64,000 nucleotides of DNA from CAWAQA01 sp963784065 (GCA_963784065.1 CAWAQA010000002.1:186001-250000); one strand, 5' to 3'; positions 53,879 through 63,391 are shown, counted from the first letter of the stretch. Notes: generated by a model from the sequence alone, not told the origin. Translations and numbers: made by a program.

Positions 53879-56048
53879 ATGACGCGCGTGCCCGTGACTC
53901 ACCTCGCCATTTTCCTCCTTTTTGTGCTTGCCCCGTACCCGGCGTTCGCGCAGGCGGTCGCTCCCCCGGCGCCGCCCGGCCCCTTCCAGCTGCCCACGGT
54001 TGTCGTGACGGCGCAGAAGGAGCCGGCCGACGTACGCACGGTGCCGGTCAGCGTGACAGTGGTGGGGCAGGACACGCTCTGGAGCTCAGGAGCGACCGTA
54101 GTCAGCGACGCGGCCATCTACGCCCCGAACACCTACTTCAACGAGTTCAGCGCACGGAAGCTGAGCAACGCGCGCATCCGCGGCGTCGGCTCGAGCCCCG
54201 CCAACCCTGGCGTGACCACTTACATCGACGGCGTCCCGCAGCTCAACGCGAACACCTCGAGCATCGAGCTGCTCGACGTCGCGCAGCTCGAGTTCGTCCG
54301 CGGACCGCAGAGCGCACTCTTCGGGCGCAATGTGCTCGGGGGCTTGGTGAACGTGACCTCGGTGCGGCCGTCGCTCTCGGCCTGGACCGGCAGCGCCTAT
54401 GCCCCGCTCGGCAACTCATCCGCGCGCGAACTGCGCGCCGGCCTCTCGGGCCCCATCGTCAACGGCAGGCTCGGGCTCGCCGCATCCATGGTGTACGGAC
54501 AGCGCGACGGCTTCACCCGCAACGAGATCACCGGCCGGCCGATCGACGATCGATCCGCCTTCGCGGGTAAGGCGCAGCTGCTGTGGACGCCGAGCCCCGC
54601 CTGGGAGGCCCGCGCGATCGTCTCCGGGGAGCGGGCGCGCGACGGCGACTACGCCTTGCACGACCTGGCGGCGCTGCGCGCCACCCCGTTCCGTGCCGCC
54701 CGCGACTTCGAAGGGTTCACGCGCCGTGACATCCTGAACACGACGGTACTCGCACGGCGCGAGGGCCCGCGTCTCGCATTCTCGACGACAACCGGGTTCG
54801 TGCGCTGGAAGACGGAGGACGCCACCGACCTCGACTACTCGCCGCTCCCGCTCGTGACCCGCGAGAACGCCGAGGACGCTTTCCAGTTCACGCAGGAGGT
54901 GAGGCTCGCCTCCGCCGCCAGCGCCCCGGTCCGCGTTTCCGACGCGGTGTCGCTCAAGTGGCAGACCGGCGTCTTCCTCTTCACGCAGAACTACGATCAG
55001 GACGCGGTCAACAACTTTGCGCCGTTTCTGCTTTCTCCGTTCCTCGGGTTTCCCGTCAGCCAGACATCTCCGCAGGCGCAGCTGGACGATGCGGGCGTGG
55101 GCGTGTACGGACAGGCCACCACCACCTTCCGCGACCGGCTGGATGTGACGGCGGGGGCGCGGTTCGACTACGAAACCAAGGACGCTCAGCTCTCGACGTT
55201 CTACACGCCGGCGTATCGCACCGCCCACCGACGTCGCCGGTGAGGAGAGCTTCTCGAACGTCTCCCCGCAGCTCGCCGTGGCGTTCAGGCCAGGGCCCGG
55301 CCGCACGGTCTATGCGGCCCTGTCCCGCGGGTTCAAGGCGGGCGGGTTCAACCCGTCTTCACCGGTCGGCCGCGAGGCGTACGCCGAGGAACACACCTGG
55401 CACGTCGAAGGCGGGCTGAAGGCCTCGTTCGGCGGCCGCGTGTCGGCGAGCGCCGCCGTGTTCTTCATCGACTGGGATGATCTCCAGCTCAACCTGCCGG
55501 ATCCGGCGGTGCCGGCGCAGTTCTTCATCGCGAACGCGGGCGCCGCGACGAGCAAGGGGATCGAGGTCGAGGTGAACGCGCGCGTCACGCCTGTCTCGCC
55601 GGCCTCCGGCCGGACCATCGACGTCGATGTGTTCGGGGCGCTGGGGTATACGCATGCACGGTTCGGCGAAAGCAGCGCGGCGAGCGGCCTGCAGGTCGAG
55701 GGCAACGAACTGCCGAACGCGCCCGGATACACCGCAACCCTGGGAGCGCAATTGTCGCGCGCCGTGAGCGGATCGGCGACGCTCTACGGCCGGGCGGAGG
55801 CGGTGTTCTACGGCGTCGTACTTCTACGACGACACGAACACGGCGGGTCAGGACGCGCTACTCGCTGACCAACTTCCGCGCCGGCGCGCGCGGCCGCCTG
55901 GTCTTCGCGGAGGCGTGGATCAGGAACGCGTTCGATACGCGGTACATACCCGTGGCGTTCGCGTACCTCATCGTTCGCGCCGTCGGGATTCGTTGGCGAG
56001 ATGGGACACCCGAGGACGTTCGGGGTGAGAGCGGGCGTGACGTTTTGA
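53879..56048 (+). CDS. TonB-dependent receptor (plug-first type), several frameshifts
   Basis: About 720 residues; ATG 53879, signal peptide ending AFAQ. Unlike the two Oar-like receptors it lacks a carboxypeptidase-regulatory domain and begins directly with the plug: LPTVVVTAQKEPADVRTVPV, IRGVGSSPANPGVTTYIDGV, LEFVRGPQSALFGRNVLGGL. This resembles siderophore/sucrose-type receptors. Barrel strands follow (VYAALSRGFKAGGFNPSSPV near 55310). Frame breaks near 55228, 55822, 55860 and 55970; the last frame ends GVRAGVTF with a terminal Phe, as expected. It lies in the middle of the PQQ-propeller cluster and may import their substrate or product. Confidence 0.87.
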
Positions 56049-56052
56049 AACC

Positions 56053-56123
56053 TCGGGCCGGCTGAAGCCGGCCCCTACGTCCGACCCGCAAGATCGTAGA
56101 GGCGGACCTTCAGGCCCGCCTGG
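56053..56123. repeat. Family-A and family-E palindromes in a convergent gap
   Basis: GGGCCGGCTGAAGCCGGCCC (56055-56074) plus CTACGT, then GTAGAGGCGGACCTTCAGGC... (56096-56121). Confidence 0.8.
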
Positions 56124-56140
56124 CTGGTGAATGCGCCCGG

Positions 56141-57382
56141 TCAGTTCAGCGTCCAGAGCGTGAGGTTGGAGACGTCCTTGACGAAGATGCGATTGCCGGA
56201 GATCGACGGCGCTCCCCAGGTCTCGCTATCGGCGACCTTGTAGCGCTTCACCACGTCGAATGCCGCGCCATTCCTGCGGAACACGACGAGCTCGCCGTCG
56301 TCTTCGAGGCTGAGTACCGTGTTGCCGGACCGCAGGAGCGAGGCGTTGCCGGCCTGCCGCGGCTCGGAGGTCCACACCGTCTTGCCGGTTTTCGGGTCGA
56401 GCGCGTAGTACTGCCCCATGTTGCGCGTCGAGAGGCCGAAGATGGCGTCGCCGAAGACCACGGTGTTGGTCATGCGCGACTGACCGTCCGGGTTCTCCCA
56501 GGCGGTCGCGGTCATCCACTTGTCGTTCTGCCGGGTGATTGAGATCGCCGTCGCCGGCTTGTTGTTGTTCGACAGCATCACCGTCTGTCCGACGACGGTC
56601 GGCGTCATCGAGTTGGTGAAGTTCGAGCTCTCGAACGGGTGTTCCCAGAGCAGCGTGCCAGTCGCCGGGTCGATGCCGATCAGCTTGCTCTGCGTGTTCG
56701 TGACGAGCTGACGGATGCCGCCGAGCTCCGCGATCATCGGCGAGCCGTAGCCGGGGCCGTCGCCCGCCCAGCTCCATTTCACCTCGCCGGTGTTCACGTC
56801 GTACGCCGTCAGGGCACCCTTGTTGTGGCCGCCGACGTGAAAGATGACGAGCCCGCGCTCGATGATCGGCGAGAACGAATGGGTGGTGTACATCGGCAGC
56901 AGCGCGGCCGAGCCTGGCTTCTGCCACAACTGTTTGCCGCTGGCCGCATCGAACGCGGTGACGGTGCCGGTCATCCCGATCGAGTACAGGCGGCCGTTGG
57001 AGAGCACGGGCGTGGCCTTCGGGCCGGCGTTGTGCCGCACGGCCGCGCTGTTCATCGTGAAGGTGGCTGGATAGGCGGTACGCCACAGGCTCTTGCCGCT
57101 GTCGGCGTCGAGCGCCTGCATCACCTCTTCCTCACCCTGCCGCGAGAAGATGTAGATGCGGTTTCCCGCAATCAACGGCGTCGCGTACCCGGTGCCGACA
57201 TCGACCTTCCAGCGCTGAGTCAGCTGTTCAGGCCAGGTGGCCGGCTCCTTGAACGACGTCAGCACTCCGTCACGATTCGGGCCGCGCCACTGCGGCCATT
57301 CCGGCGACTGGCCCTGTCCGGCGAGGACGCTCCCGAACGACGTCACGATGATGCCGGCGAGGACGAACAGTCTTCCTATCAT
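56141..57382 (-). CDS. PQQ-like beta-propeller protein, exported
   Basis: 413 residues; ATG 57382 follows AGGAGG. Signal peptide ends VLAGQ. Entry motif EWPQWRGPNRDGVLTSFKEP; blades YATPLIAGNRIYIFSRQGEE, ATPVLSNGRLYSIGMTGTVT, FSPIIERGLVIFHVGGHNKG, GSPMIAELGGIRQLVTNTQS, WGAPSISGNRIFVKDVSNLT. Single-domain BamB-like propeller without heme or visible catalytic residues. Divergent from the related protein at 57441, 58 bases apart. Confidence 0.88.
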   Translation of the reverse strand: MIGRLFVLAGIIVTSFGSVLAGQGQSPEWPQWRGPNRDGVLTSFKEPATWPEQLTQRWKVDVGTGYATPLIAGNRIYIFSRQGEEEVMQALDADSGKSLWRTAYPATFTMNSAAVRHNAGPKATPVLSNGRLYSIGMTGTVTAFDAASGKQLWQKPGSAALLPMYTTHSFSPIIERGLVIFHVGGHNKGALTAYDVNTGEVKWSWAGDGPGYGSPMIAELGGIRQLVTNTQSKLIGIDPATGTLLWEHPFESSNFTNSMTPTVVGQTVMLSNNNKPATAISITRQNDKWMTATAWENPDGQSRMTNTVVFGDAIFGLSTRNMGQYYALDPKTGKTVWTSEPRQAGNASLLRSGNTVLSLEDDGELVVFRRNGAAFDVVKRYKVADSETWGAPSISGNRIFVKDVSNLTLWTLN

Positions 57383-57410
57383 GAGGCCTCCTGCAACGCG
57401 AATCAGGCGG

Positions 57411-57416
57411 TATGCT
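57411..57416 (+). promoter_or_regulatory. candidate -10 element (TATGCT) between divergent PQQ genes
   Basis: TATGCT lies 24 bases before ATG 57441 in a 58-base divergent spacer. The spacer is too short for two separate full promoters, so they must overlap or share elements. Confidence 0.3.
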
Positions 57417-57440
57417 AGCACTTTACCGAGAGGACTATAT

Positions 57441-58685
57441 ATGCGTTGCCCTCGTATGGCCGCCACGCTGGCGTGCACCGTGCTGCTGTTGACGATGGCT
57501 GGCGCGCAAGGTGGTCCCGGGACGGACTGGCCGCAGTGGCGCGGGCCGGAACGCAACGGCATCTCACGGGAGACCGGCCTGGCGTCTCAATGGCCGGCGG
57601 CGGGGCCGCCTTTGGCGTGGTCGGCCACCAACCTGGGGGCCGGCTACGGTTCGCTCGCCGTCAGCGGCACGCGCGTGTTCCTGCAGGCGCTCCGGAACCG
57701 CGAGAGCGTGGTGATCAGCCTGAACCGCGCGGACGGCAAGGTGGCCTGGACTCGTGCGATTGGCCCTGGCGGGGACAACGATCGGGGACCGGGACCGCGA
57801 GGGACGCCGACCGTTGACGGCGACCGCCTGTACGTCCTGACCGAGAGCGGCGATCTGGCGTCGCTCCGCGCCCAGGACGGCGTCGTCGTGTGGCAGCGCA
57901 ACATCCTGCGCGAGTTCGGCGCGCGGAATATTCCCTGGCTCATCAGCGAGTCGCCGCTCATCGACGGCGCCCACGTCATCGTGACGCCCGGCGGCCGCAA
58001 CGCGGGCATGGTGGCGCTCGACAAGCTGTCGGGCAAGACCGTCTGGGTGGCGAAGGAGTTGAGCGACGAAGCGGGTTACGCCTCGCCGATCGTTGCCGAC
58101 ATCGCGGGCGTACGCGCGATCATGACACTCACGGCCGACGCCGGCGTCGGCGTGCGCGCGTCGGACGGGAAGCTCCTGTGGCGCTACCAGCCGGTGGCCA
58201 ACGGCACCGCCAACATCACCACACCCGTCGTGCAGGACAACAAGGTGTTCTACACCTCGAGCTACGGCACCGGCGGCGCGCTGCTCACGCTCGGCGCGCG
58301 CGACGGCGGCCTGACGGCGCAGGAGGTCTACTTCACGCGCGACATGCAGAACCATCACGGCGGGGTCATCGTCCTCAACGGTTACCTCTACGGGTTCCAC
58401 AACTCGATCATGGCGTGCCTGGAGTTTGCCACCGGGAAGCAGATGTGGCGGGATCGGTCGGTCGGGAAGGGCGCGATTACGTATGCCGACCGGCACTTCT
58501 ACGTCCTCAGCGAGGACAATGTGGTCGGCCTCGTCGAGGCCACGCCCGCCGGTTACCGCGAGAAGGGGCGGTTCAGCATCGCGGACCAGGGACTACCCTC
58601 ATGGGCGCACCCGGTCGTGAGCGGCGGGCGGCTCTACATCCGGAATCAAGGCGTGCTCGCTGCGTACGACGTGCGGGCACGATGA
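57441..58685 (+). CDS. PQQ-like beta-propeller protein, exported
   Basis: 414 residues; ATG 57441 follows GAGAGGA. Signal peptide ends MAGAQ. Entry motif TDWPQWRGPERNGISRETGL; blades YGSLAVSGTRVFLQALRNRE, GTPTVDGDRLYVLTESGDLA, ESPLIDGAHVIVTPGGRNAG, ASPIVADIAGVRAIMTLTAD, HPVVSGGRLYIRNQGVLAAY. Closest in layout to the gene at 56141 across the divergent spacer, so the pair may derive from duplication with inversion. Likely periplasmic; activity unknown. Confidence 0.88.
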   Translation: MRCPRMAATLACTVLLLTMAGAQGGPGTDWPQWRGPERNGISRETGLASQWPAAGPPLAWSATNLGAGYGSLAVSGTRVFLQALRNRESVVISLNRADGKVAWTRAIGPGGDNDRGPGPRGTPTVDGDRLYVLTESGDLASLRAQDGVVVWQRNILREFGARNIPWLISESPLIDGAHVIVTPGGRNAGMVALDKLSGKTVWVAKELSDEAGYASPIVADIAGVRAIMTLTADAGVGVRASDGKLLWRYQPVANGTANITTPVVQDNKVFYTSSYGTGGALLTLGARDGGLTAQEVYFTRDMQNHHGGVIVLNGYLYGFHNSIMACLEFATGKQMWRDRSVGKGAITYADRHFYVLSEDNVVGLVEATPAGYREKGRFSIADQGLPSWAHPVVSGGRLYIRNQGVLAAYDVRAR

Positions 58686-58725
58686 CGCGCTCCGGGCCAC
58701 GAGGCTCAGAGCTCCGGTGGCGGAG

Positions 58726-58842
58726 CAGGCGGACCTGAAGGTCGGCCTACGACCCGGTCTGCGGTCCAGCCAGGCGGACCTGAAGCCCGGAGCCCGAAGC
58801 CCGAAGCCCGAAGCCCGGAGCCCGAAGCCCGGAGCCCGAATC
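58726..58842. repeat. Family-E palindromes followed by a family-D run (AGCCCGGAGCCCGA)
   Basis: GGCGGACCTGAAGGTCGGCC (58729-58748), a second half-copy near 58772, then seven units of GGAGCCC/GAAGCCC up to the stop of the gene at 58841. Confidence 0.75.
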
Positions 58843-60718
58843 ACTTCAGTCGCGCCAGGTGAATCCGCGCGACGGTGTGCATGTAGCCGCCCTCCGCCGC
58901 GAACCGCGGCTGTGCCGCGATCCCGATGTGCTCGCGCGCGCGGCGCGCGTCGCCGATGGCCTCGTAATACAGGCCAAGATACAGCTGCGCATAGAACTGG
59001 CCGCCGGGCCGCGAGCCGGCCGCGGCGAGCACCTGCGCCGGCTCGAGCTTGCCGCGGAACATCTCGTAGACCTGTCGCATCGGTACCCGCGAGTCGGGCC
59101 CCACCGGCAGCAAGGCGGCCCTCGCCCGTTCGGGCGACTCCGCACGCGCGACGCAGAGAAAGTGCCACGCCGCATTCTCGACGTCGTCGGGATTCACCGT
59201 GCGGTGCGACTCGAACTGGCGCCGGCAGTCGCCGTAGCGGCCGGCGTAATACAGCGCGATCCCCCGCTGCCAGAGCTGAGGCGCGATGGCGGGCGCCAGC
59301 TTCACCACCTCGTCGAACGAGGCCGCCGATTCGGCGATGCGTCCGCCCTCGAACTCCGCCACAGCCCGGTCGAGGATGTCGCCCGGGTCGGCGGGCGCCT
59401 GTGCCGCGACGCGCCGCAGATTGAGGTTGACGAGCGTGTTCTCGTTGCGCGCCTGTGCCGCGGCGCGCCGCAGATCGAGGCTGACGAGCGTGTTCTCGTT
59501 GCGCGCGTAGAGAAAGCCGTCCGCCAGCGCGGGGAACGCGCGAACGACGGCCGGCAGCACCTGCGCGCGCGCCAGCGGACGGAAGGCGTCGGGAGACGCC
59601 GCGGCGAGCACGAGCTCGCCCGATTCGCGAAGGATCACGAGGCGATCGCCGGCGAGCGTCACGCTGCCGGCGCGAAATTTCTCCTCGCTCCAGCGCACTT
59701 TGCCGGTGCGCAGCTCCACCGCGCGGAAGCTCTGGCCGAACTCCTGGCGCCCGTGGAAGCCATACAGGAACCCGCCGGCGTGCACGCTCGTGGCGTAATG
59801 GTTGGTGAGGACCTCGTCGGAATGCCAGACGTCCACGAGGTTCGAGCCCTCGACGCGAACCACTCCGGCGCCCGGCCCGTACTCCGCCGAGACGAAGATC
59901 AGATCGCCGATGACGAGCGGCGTGGCGGCGTTGACCGATGCGGCCTGCCGCGCACGCCAGGGACGCCGGAACTGTACCTGTCCCGTGGCCGGATCGAGAC
60001 CGACGAGCGCCGCGCGCGTGAGAAAGATGGCGAGCCGCTTGCCGCCGATGGTGGCGCCGAACCCCGACGAATAGCTCGCCTCGTCGTCGGTCGCCGTCCA
60101 CAACACTTTTCCGCTCTTCGCGTCGAAGGCGACGATGCCCGCGGCGCGGCCGCCGACGTTCGCGATCACGCGGCCGTCCTCCACGAGCGGCGATCCGGCG
60201 CTGCCGAAGAAACCTTTCTGCGTGCCGAAGCGCTTTCTCGTGTCCTCGCTCCACAGGCGCGTGCCTTTGCCGAGATCGATCGCGTGCAGCTGCCCCTCGG
60301 CGCCGAAGGTGTAGACCACGCCGCCGGCGACGACCGGCACCGCGCGCGGGCCCTCGTCGAATCCGAAATCGTCGCGATACGTCGTCGGATACGCGTAGCG
60401 CCACTGCTGGCTGCCGGTCCGGGCGTCGAGCGACTCGACGATCTCTTCGTTGCCGACACGGTGGAAGATGAGGACGCGGCCCTGCGCCACGACCGGTCCG
60501 CTGAATCCCTGGCCGAGCGTCTTGCGCCAGGCGACGCGCGGGCCGCCGGCCGGCCAGGTGTCGGCGAGCGGCTGACCCTTGTACACGCCGTCGCGCGTGG
60601 GACCAAGGAACTGCGGCCAGTCCTGGGCATCTGCGCGCAGGCCGAGGATGAGGACACCCCAGAGCACGCACAAGGACACCGTGGCTTCCGGCTTCAGCCG
60701 GAAGAAGTGCAGGCGCAT
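58841..60718 (-). CDS. PQQ-like propeller with C-terminal TPR region, exported
   Basis: 625 residues from ATG 60718. Leader MRLHFFRLKPEATVSLCV then LWGVLILGLRADAQ; the FRLKPEAT part is encoded by a family-B palindrome. Entry motif DWPQFLGPTRDGVYKGQPLA; blades GPVVAQGRVLIFHRVGNEEI, AVPVVAGGVVYTFGAEGQLH, GSPLVEDGRVIANVGGRAAG, ATPLVIGDLIFVSAEYGPGA, ALADGFLYARNENTLVSLDL. A tandem duplication of 18 residues (RNENTLVSLDLRRAAAQA) marks the end of the propeller. Residues about 440-625 are TPR-like helices (FEGGRIAESAASFDEVVKLA; QLWQRGIALYYAGRYGDCRR). The TPR part suggests a protein-binding role. Confidence 0.87.
   Translation of the reverse strand: MRLHFFRLKPEATVSLCVLWGVLILGLRADAQDWPQFLGPTRDGVYKGQPLADTWPAGGPRVAWRKTLGQGFSGPVVAQGRVLIFHRVGNEEIVESLDARTGSQQWRYAYPTTYRDDFGFDEGPRAVPVVAGGVVYTFGAEGQLHAIDLGKGTRLWSEDTRKRFGTQKGFFGSAGSPLVEDGRVIANVGGRAAGIVAFDAKSGKVLWTATDDEASYSSGFGATIGGKRLAIFLTRAALVGLDPATGQVQFRRPWRARQAASVNAATPLVIGDLIFVSAEYGPGAGVVRVEGSNLVDVWHSDEVLTNHYATSVHAGGFLYGFHGRQEFGQSFRAVELRTGKVRWSEEKFRAGSVTLAGDRLVILRESGELVLAAASPDAFRPLARAQVLPAVVRAFPALADGFLYARNENTLVSLDLRRAAAQARNENTLVNLNLRRVAAQAPADPGDILDRAVAEFEGGRIAESAASFDEVVKLAPAIAPQLWQRGIALYYAGRYGDCRRQFESHRTVNPDDVENAAWHFLCVARAESPERARAALLPVGPDSRVPMRQVYEMFRGKLEPAQVLAAAGSRPGGQFYAQLYLGLYYEAIGDARRAREHIGIAAQPRFAAEGGYMHTVARIHLARLK
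59395..59502 (-). repeat. Tandem duplication, two 54-base units inside a PQQ gene
   Basis: Two adjacent in-frame copies of 54 bases differing at a few positions, coding for RNENTLVSLDLRRAAAQA and RNENTLVNLNLRRVAAQA. It adds one extra blade-edge segment at the propeller/TPR junction. Confidence 0.85.
60681..60704. repeat. Family-B palindrome within a signal-peptide coding region
   Basis: GTGGCTTCCGGCTTCAGCCG followed by GAAG, read in frame on the minus strand as FRLKPEAT at residues 6-13 of the 58841 protein. Confidence 0.8.
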
Positions 60719-60790
60719 ATGCCGCGCAGTATAGCGCCGCTCGTGGTGCGCAGTCGGCAGCAGGCAGTCGGCGGTCGGCGGCCGGCGGGA

Positions 60791-60815
60791 TCTTCCGGCT
60801 GAAGCCGGAAGCCAC
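60791..60815. repeat. Family-B palindrome in a divergent spacer
   Basis: TCTTCCGGCTGAAGCCGGAA plus GCCAC, 24 bases before the GTG start at 60839. GGCAGTCGGC-type words (60750-60785) precede it. Confidence 0.75.
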
Positions 60816-60838
60816 CGACACCGCGCTACCATACGGGC

Positions 60839-62059
60839 GTGTACCGGGCCGCGCTGCTCATCGTCCTCCTCGCCTCGGCCGGGGCATCCGCGCAGGAATG
60901 GCCGCAATTCCGCGGGCCCGGCGGGCAGGGACACTCAGGCGAACGCGGCATCCCGGCGCAGTGGAGCGAAACGAACAACGTCGTGTGGAAAGTGCCGGTG
61001 CCAGGGTCGGGCTGGTCTTCGCCCGTGGTGGCCGGCGGCAAGGTCTGGATGACGGCCTCCGTCGAGGAGGCGCGAGGGGCGCTGTCGCTGCGCGCGCTGG
61101 CATTCGACGCGGAGACGGGACGCGAAGCGGTGAACGTCGAGGTGATCCGCATCGATCGACCCGGGTACGCCCATCCCAAGAACGGCCGCGCCTCGCCAAC
61201 GCCGGTTGTCACCGCCGATCGCGTCTACGTGCACTTTGGCGCTGACGGCACGGCTGCGCTGACGACGACGGGCGAGGTCGTGTGGCGCGAGCGCTTCCGC
61301 TACGAGTCGCAGCATGGCAGCGGCGGCACGCCGATCGTCTACGGCGACCTGCTCATCTTCAACTGCGACGGCAACTACGACGAAGCGTTCGTCGTCGCCC
61401 TCGACACGCGGACGGGCAAGCAGCGCTGGCGCACCCAGCGCCGCAAGCCGGCGGATCAGGCCTACACGACGCCACTCCTGATTCGCGTCGGCGAGCGGGA
61501 TCAGCTCGTCTCGGTGGGCGCGTACACCGCGTACGCGTACGATCCGACGTCAGGCCGCGAGATCTGGCGCGTCAACTACCAGGATGGGTTCTCGAACGTG
61601 CCGCGTCCGGTCTTCGGGCATGGCCTCGTGTTCATCGCCACCGGGTTCAATCAGCCGACGCTGATCGCCGTGCGCGCGGACGGGCAGGGCGACGTCACGC
61701 GCACGCACGTCGCGTGGACGCTGGCTCGCGGCGCGCCGTTCACGCCGTCGCCCATCCTCGTCGGCGACGAGCTGTACGTGATCAACGACACCGGCATCCT
61801 GACGACCGTCGATGCGAAGACCGGTGCGATTCATTACCAGCAGCGGCTCGGTGGCAATTACTCGGCGTCCCCCGTGTTCGCCGACGGGCGGATCTATTTC
61901 CAGAGCGAGGAAGGCGTGACGACCGTGGTCCCGCCGGGCCGTCAGTTCGGCCGCCTGGCCACGAACCGCCTCGACGGCTCCACGCTGGCGTCGATGGCCG
62001 TTGCCGGCGGAGCGATCTTCATCCGCAGCGACACGCACCTGTATCGAATCGGTCGGTAG
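60839..62059 (+). CDS. PQQ-like beta-propeller protein, exported
   Basis: 406 residues from GTG 60839 (MYRAALLIVLLASAGASAQ signal peptide). Entry motif EWPQFRGPGGQGHSGERGIP; blades SSPVVAGGKVWMTASVEEAR, PTPVVTADRVYVHFGADGTA, GTPIVYGDLLIFNCDGNYDE, TPSPILVGDELYVINDTGIL, ASPVFADGRIYFQSEEGVTT. Last member of the cluster. Ends 10 bases before the membrane-protein gene at 62070 and may be co-transcribed with it. Confidence 0.88.
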   Translation: MYRAALLIVLLASAGASAQEWPQFRGPGGQGHSGERGIPAQWSETNNVVWKVPVPGSGWSSPVVAGGKVWMTASVEEARGALSLRALAFDAETGREAVNVEVIRIDRPGYAHPKNGRASPTPVVTADRVYVHFGADGTAALTTTGEVVWRERFRYESQHGSGGTPIVYGDLLIFNCDGNYDEAFVVALDTRTGKQRWRTQRRKPADQAYTTPLLIRVGERDQLVSVGAYTAYAYDPTSGREIWRVNYQDGFSNVPRPVFGHGLVFIATGFNQPTLIAVRADGQGDVTRTHVAWTLARGAPFTPSPILVGDELYVINDTGILTTVDAKTGAIHYQQRLGGNYSASPVFADGRIYFQSEEGVTTVVPPGRQFGRLATNRLDGSTLASMAVAGGAIFIRSDTHLYRIGR

Positions 62060-62069
62060 CCGATCGCGC

Positions 62070-63391
62070 ATGAGGGTCGCTCGATTACTCGCGGCAGTCT
62101 TGACGCTCATTGCGGCGGCGGCCGTCGTCTATCGCCCCGCGCTCTCCGCCTACTTTTTCGACGACGATTTCCAGTGGCTCGTCGGCAGCTGGTCGTTCCA
62201 CCCCGCACGCCTCGTGGCGTTCGCGGACATGAACCACTTCTATCGGCCCGTCATCGATGCCTATTTCGGCGTCGCGACGCCCGCGTTCGGCGGATCGCCG
62301 ACGCTGTTCCACCTCGCAAGCATCGTGCTCCACGCGGTCAACGGCCTGCTCGTGCTCGGGTTCGCGAATCGAATATCAGGAAACCTGGCCTTCGGCTTTC
62401 TCAGCGCGCTGTTCTTCGTCGTGCAGCCCGCGCACATCGACGCTGTCGCCTGGGTCGGTGCCATCGGCGAGCCCCTGTCGGTCTGCTTCGGGCTGATCGC
62501 GCTTCTCGGCCTGCTCGAGTTTCGCCGGACCGGCCTCCGCAGGTGGCACCTGCTGTCGGTGACAGCGTTCCTGCTGGCGCTCCTCACGCACGAGAGCGCA
62601 GTGATGTTCCTGCCGCTGCTCGTGCTGACGGCGCACTTCTTTGCGCGCGAGGATCCGTCTGCGGGCGCGCGGACAGGCGTGGCGATGGGCGCGGCCCTTC
62701 GTCCCGTACGCGCTTGTCGCGGCGGCTTATCTCGCGATCGATCTGTGGATCAACAGCCGCAACTATGTCGTCTCGGACGGGCACTACGCGATCGGACGGC
62801 ATGTCGTGTCCAATGCGCTCGACTACGCCGTGGCCCTCTACGTGGGCCGGCGTGACGCGGTCAATTACGTGCTCATTGCGGTGGGTCTGCCACTCCTGCT
62901 GCTGCGTGGCAGCCCGCGCGTACGGTTCGCCGCGTGCTGGACGGTGCTCGCCATGGCGCCCTTCGTGTTCTTCACCTGGGGCAACGCGTCGCGATACCTG
63001 TACTTTCCCGCGATCGGCTTTGCGATGCTCCTCTCCGAGGGCGTGCTGTCTCTCGGCCGGTTGCCTGCACTCCAGCGCCACCAACGGCTCAGGGTTGCCA
63101 CGGTCGCGCTCCTCGCCGGCGGCAGTGGCCGTCCGTTTCATGGTATTCGCCGTTCGTAACGTCGAGGACTTCGCCGCGCGGACGGAGACGTATCGGCGCG
63201 AGGGGCAGCTCTTCCGCCAGGTGCACGGCCGGCTCCCCCGGCACAGCCGGGTGCAACTCGACTCGCGGCTCCGGTTCGACCACGAGCCGCGGTTCGTCAC
63301 CGCCATGATCCAGTGGGAGTACCGGGATCCCACTATCGAATTGATCGTTGCGGAAGAGAGCCGCGACCTGCGGCAGGAGCGACACGAGTGA
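62070..63391 (+). CDS. Polytopic membrane protein (glycosyltransferase-39/dolichyl-mannosyltransferase-like), two frameshifts
   Basis: About 440 residues; ATG 62070 (MRVARLLAAVLTLIAAAAVV). About ten membrane helices. After the first helix comes the acidic loop SAYFFDDDFQWLVGSWSFHP, like the catalytic DD/DE loop of GT-C glycosyltransferases, then MNHFYRPVIDAYFG, QPAHIDAVAWVGAIGEPL and THESAVMFLPLLVL. Breaks near 62690 (to ARPFVPYALVAAAYLAIDLW) and 63125 (to RFMVFAVRNVEDFAARTETY), each fixed by removing one base. It resembles acidobacterial proteins with a C-terminal soluble tail. Sugar donor and acceptor unknown. Confidence 0.78.

Noticed and set aside
24974..62059. All propellers as true PQQ enzymes
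   Set aside because: Only the Asd-like dehydrogenase at 24974 and, less surely, the cytochrome-linked protein at 46890 show enzyme-type layouts; the others show blade motifs without an identifiable cofactor site, so I call them PQQ-like only.
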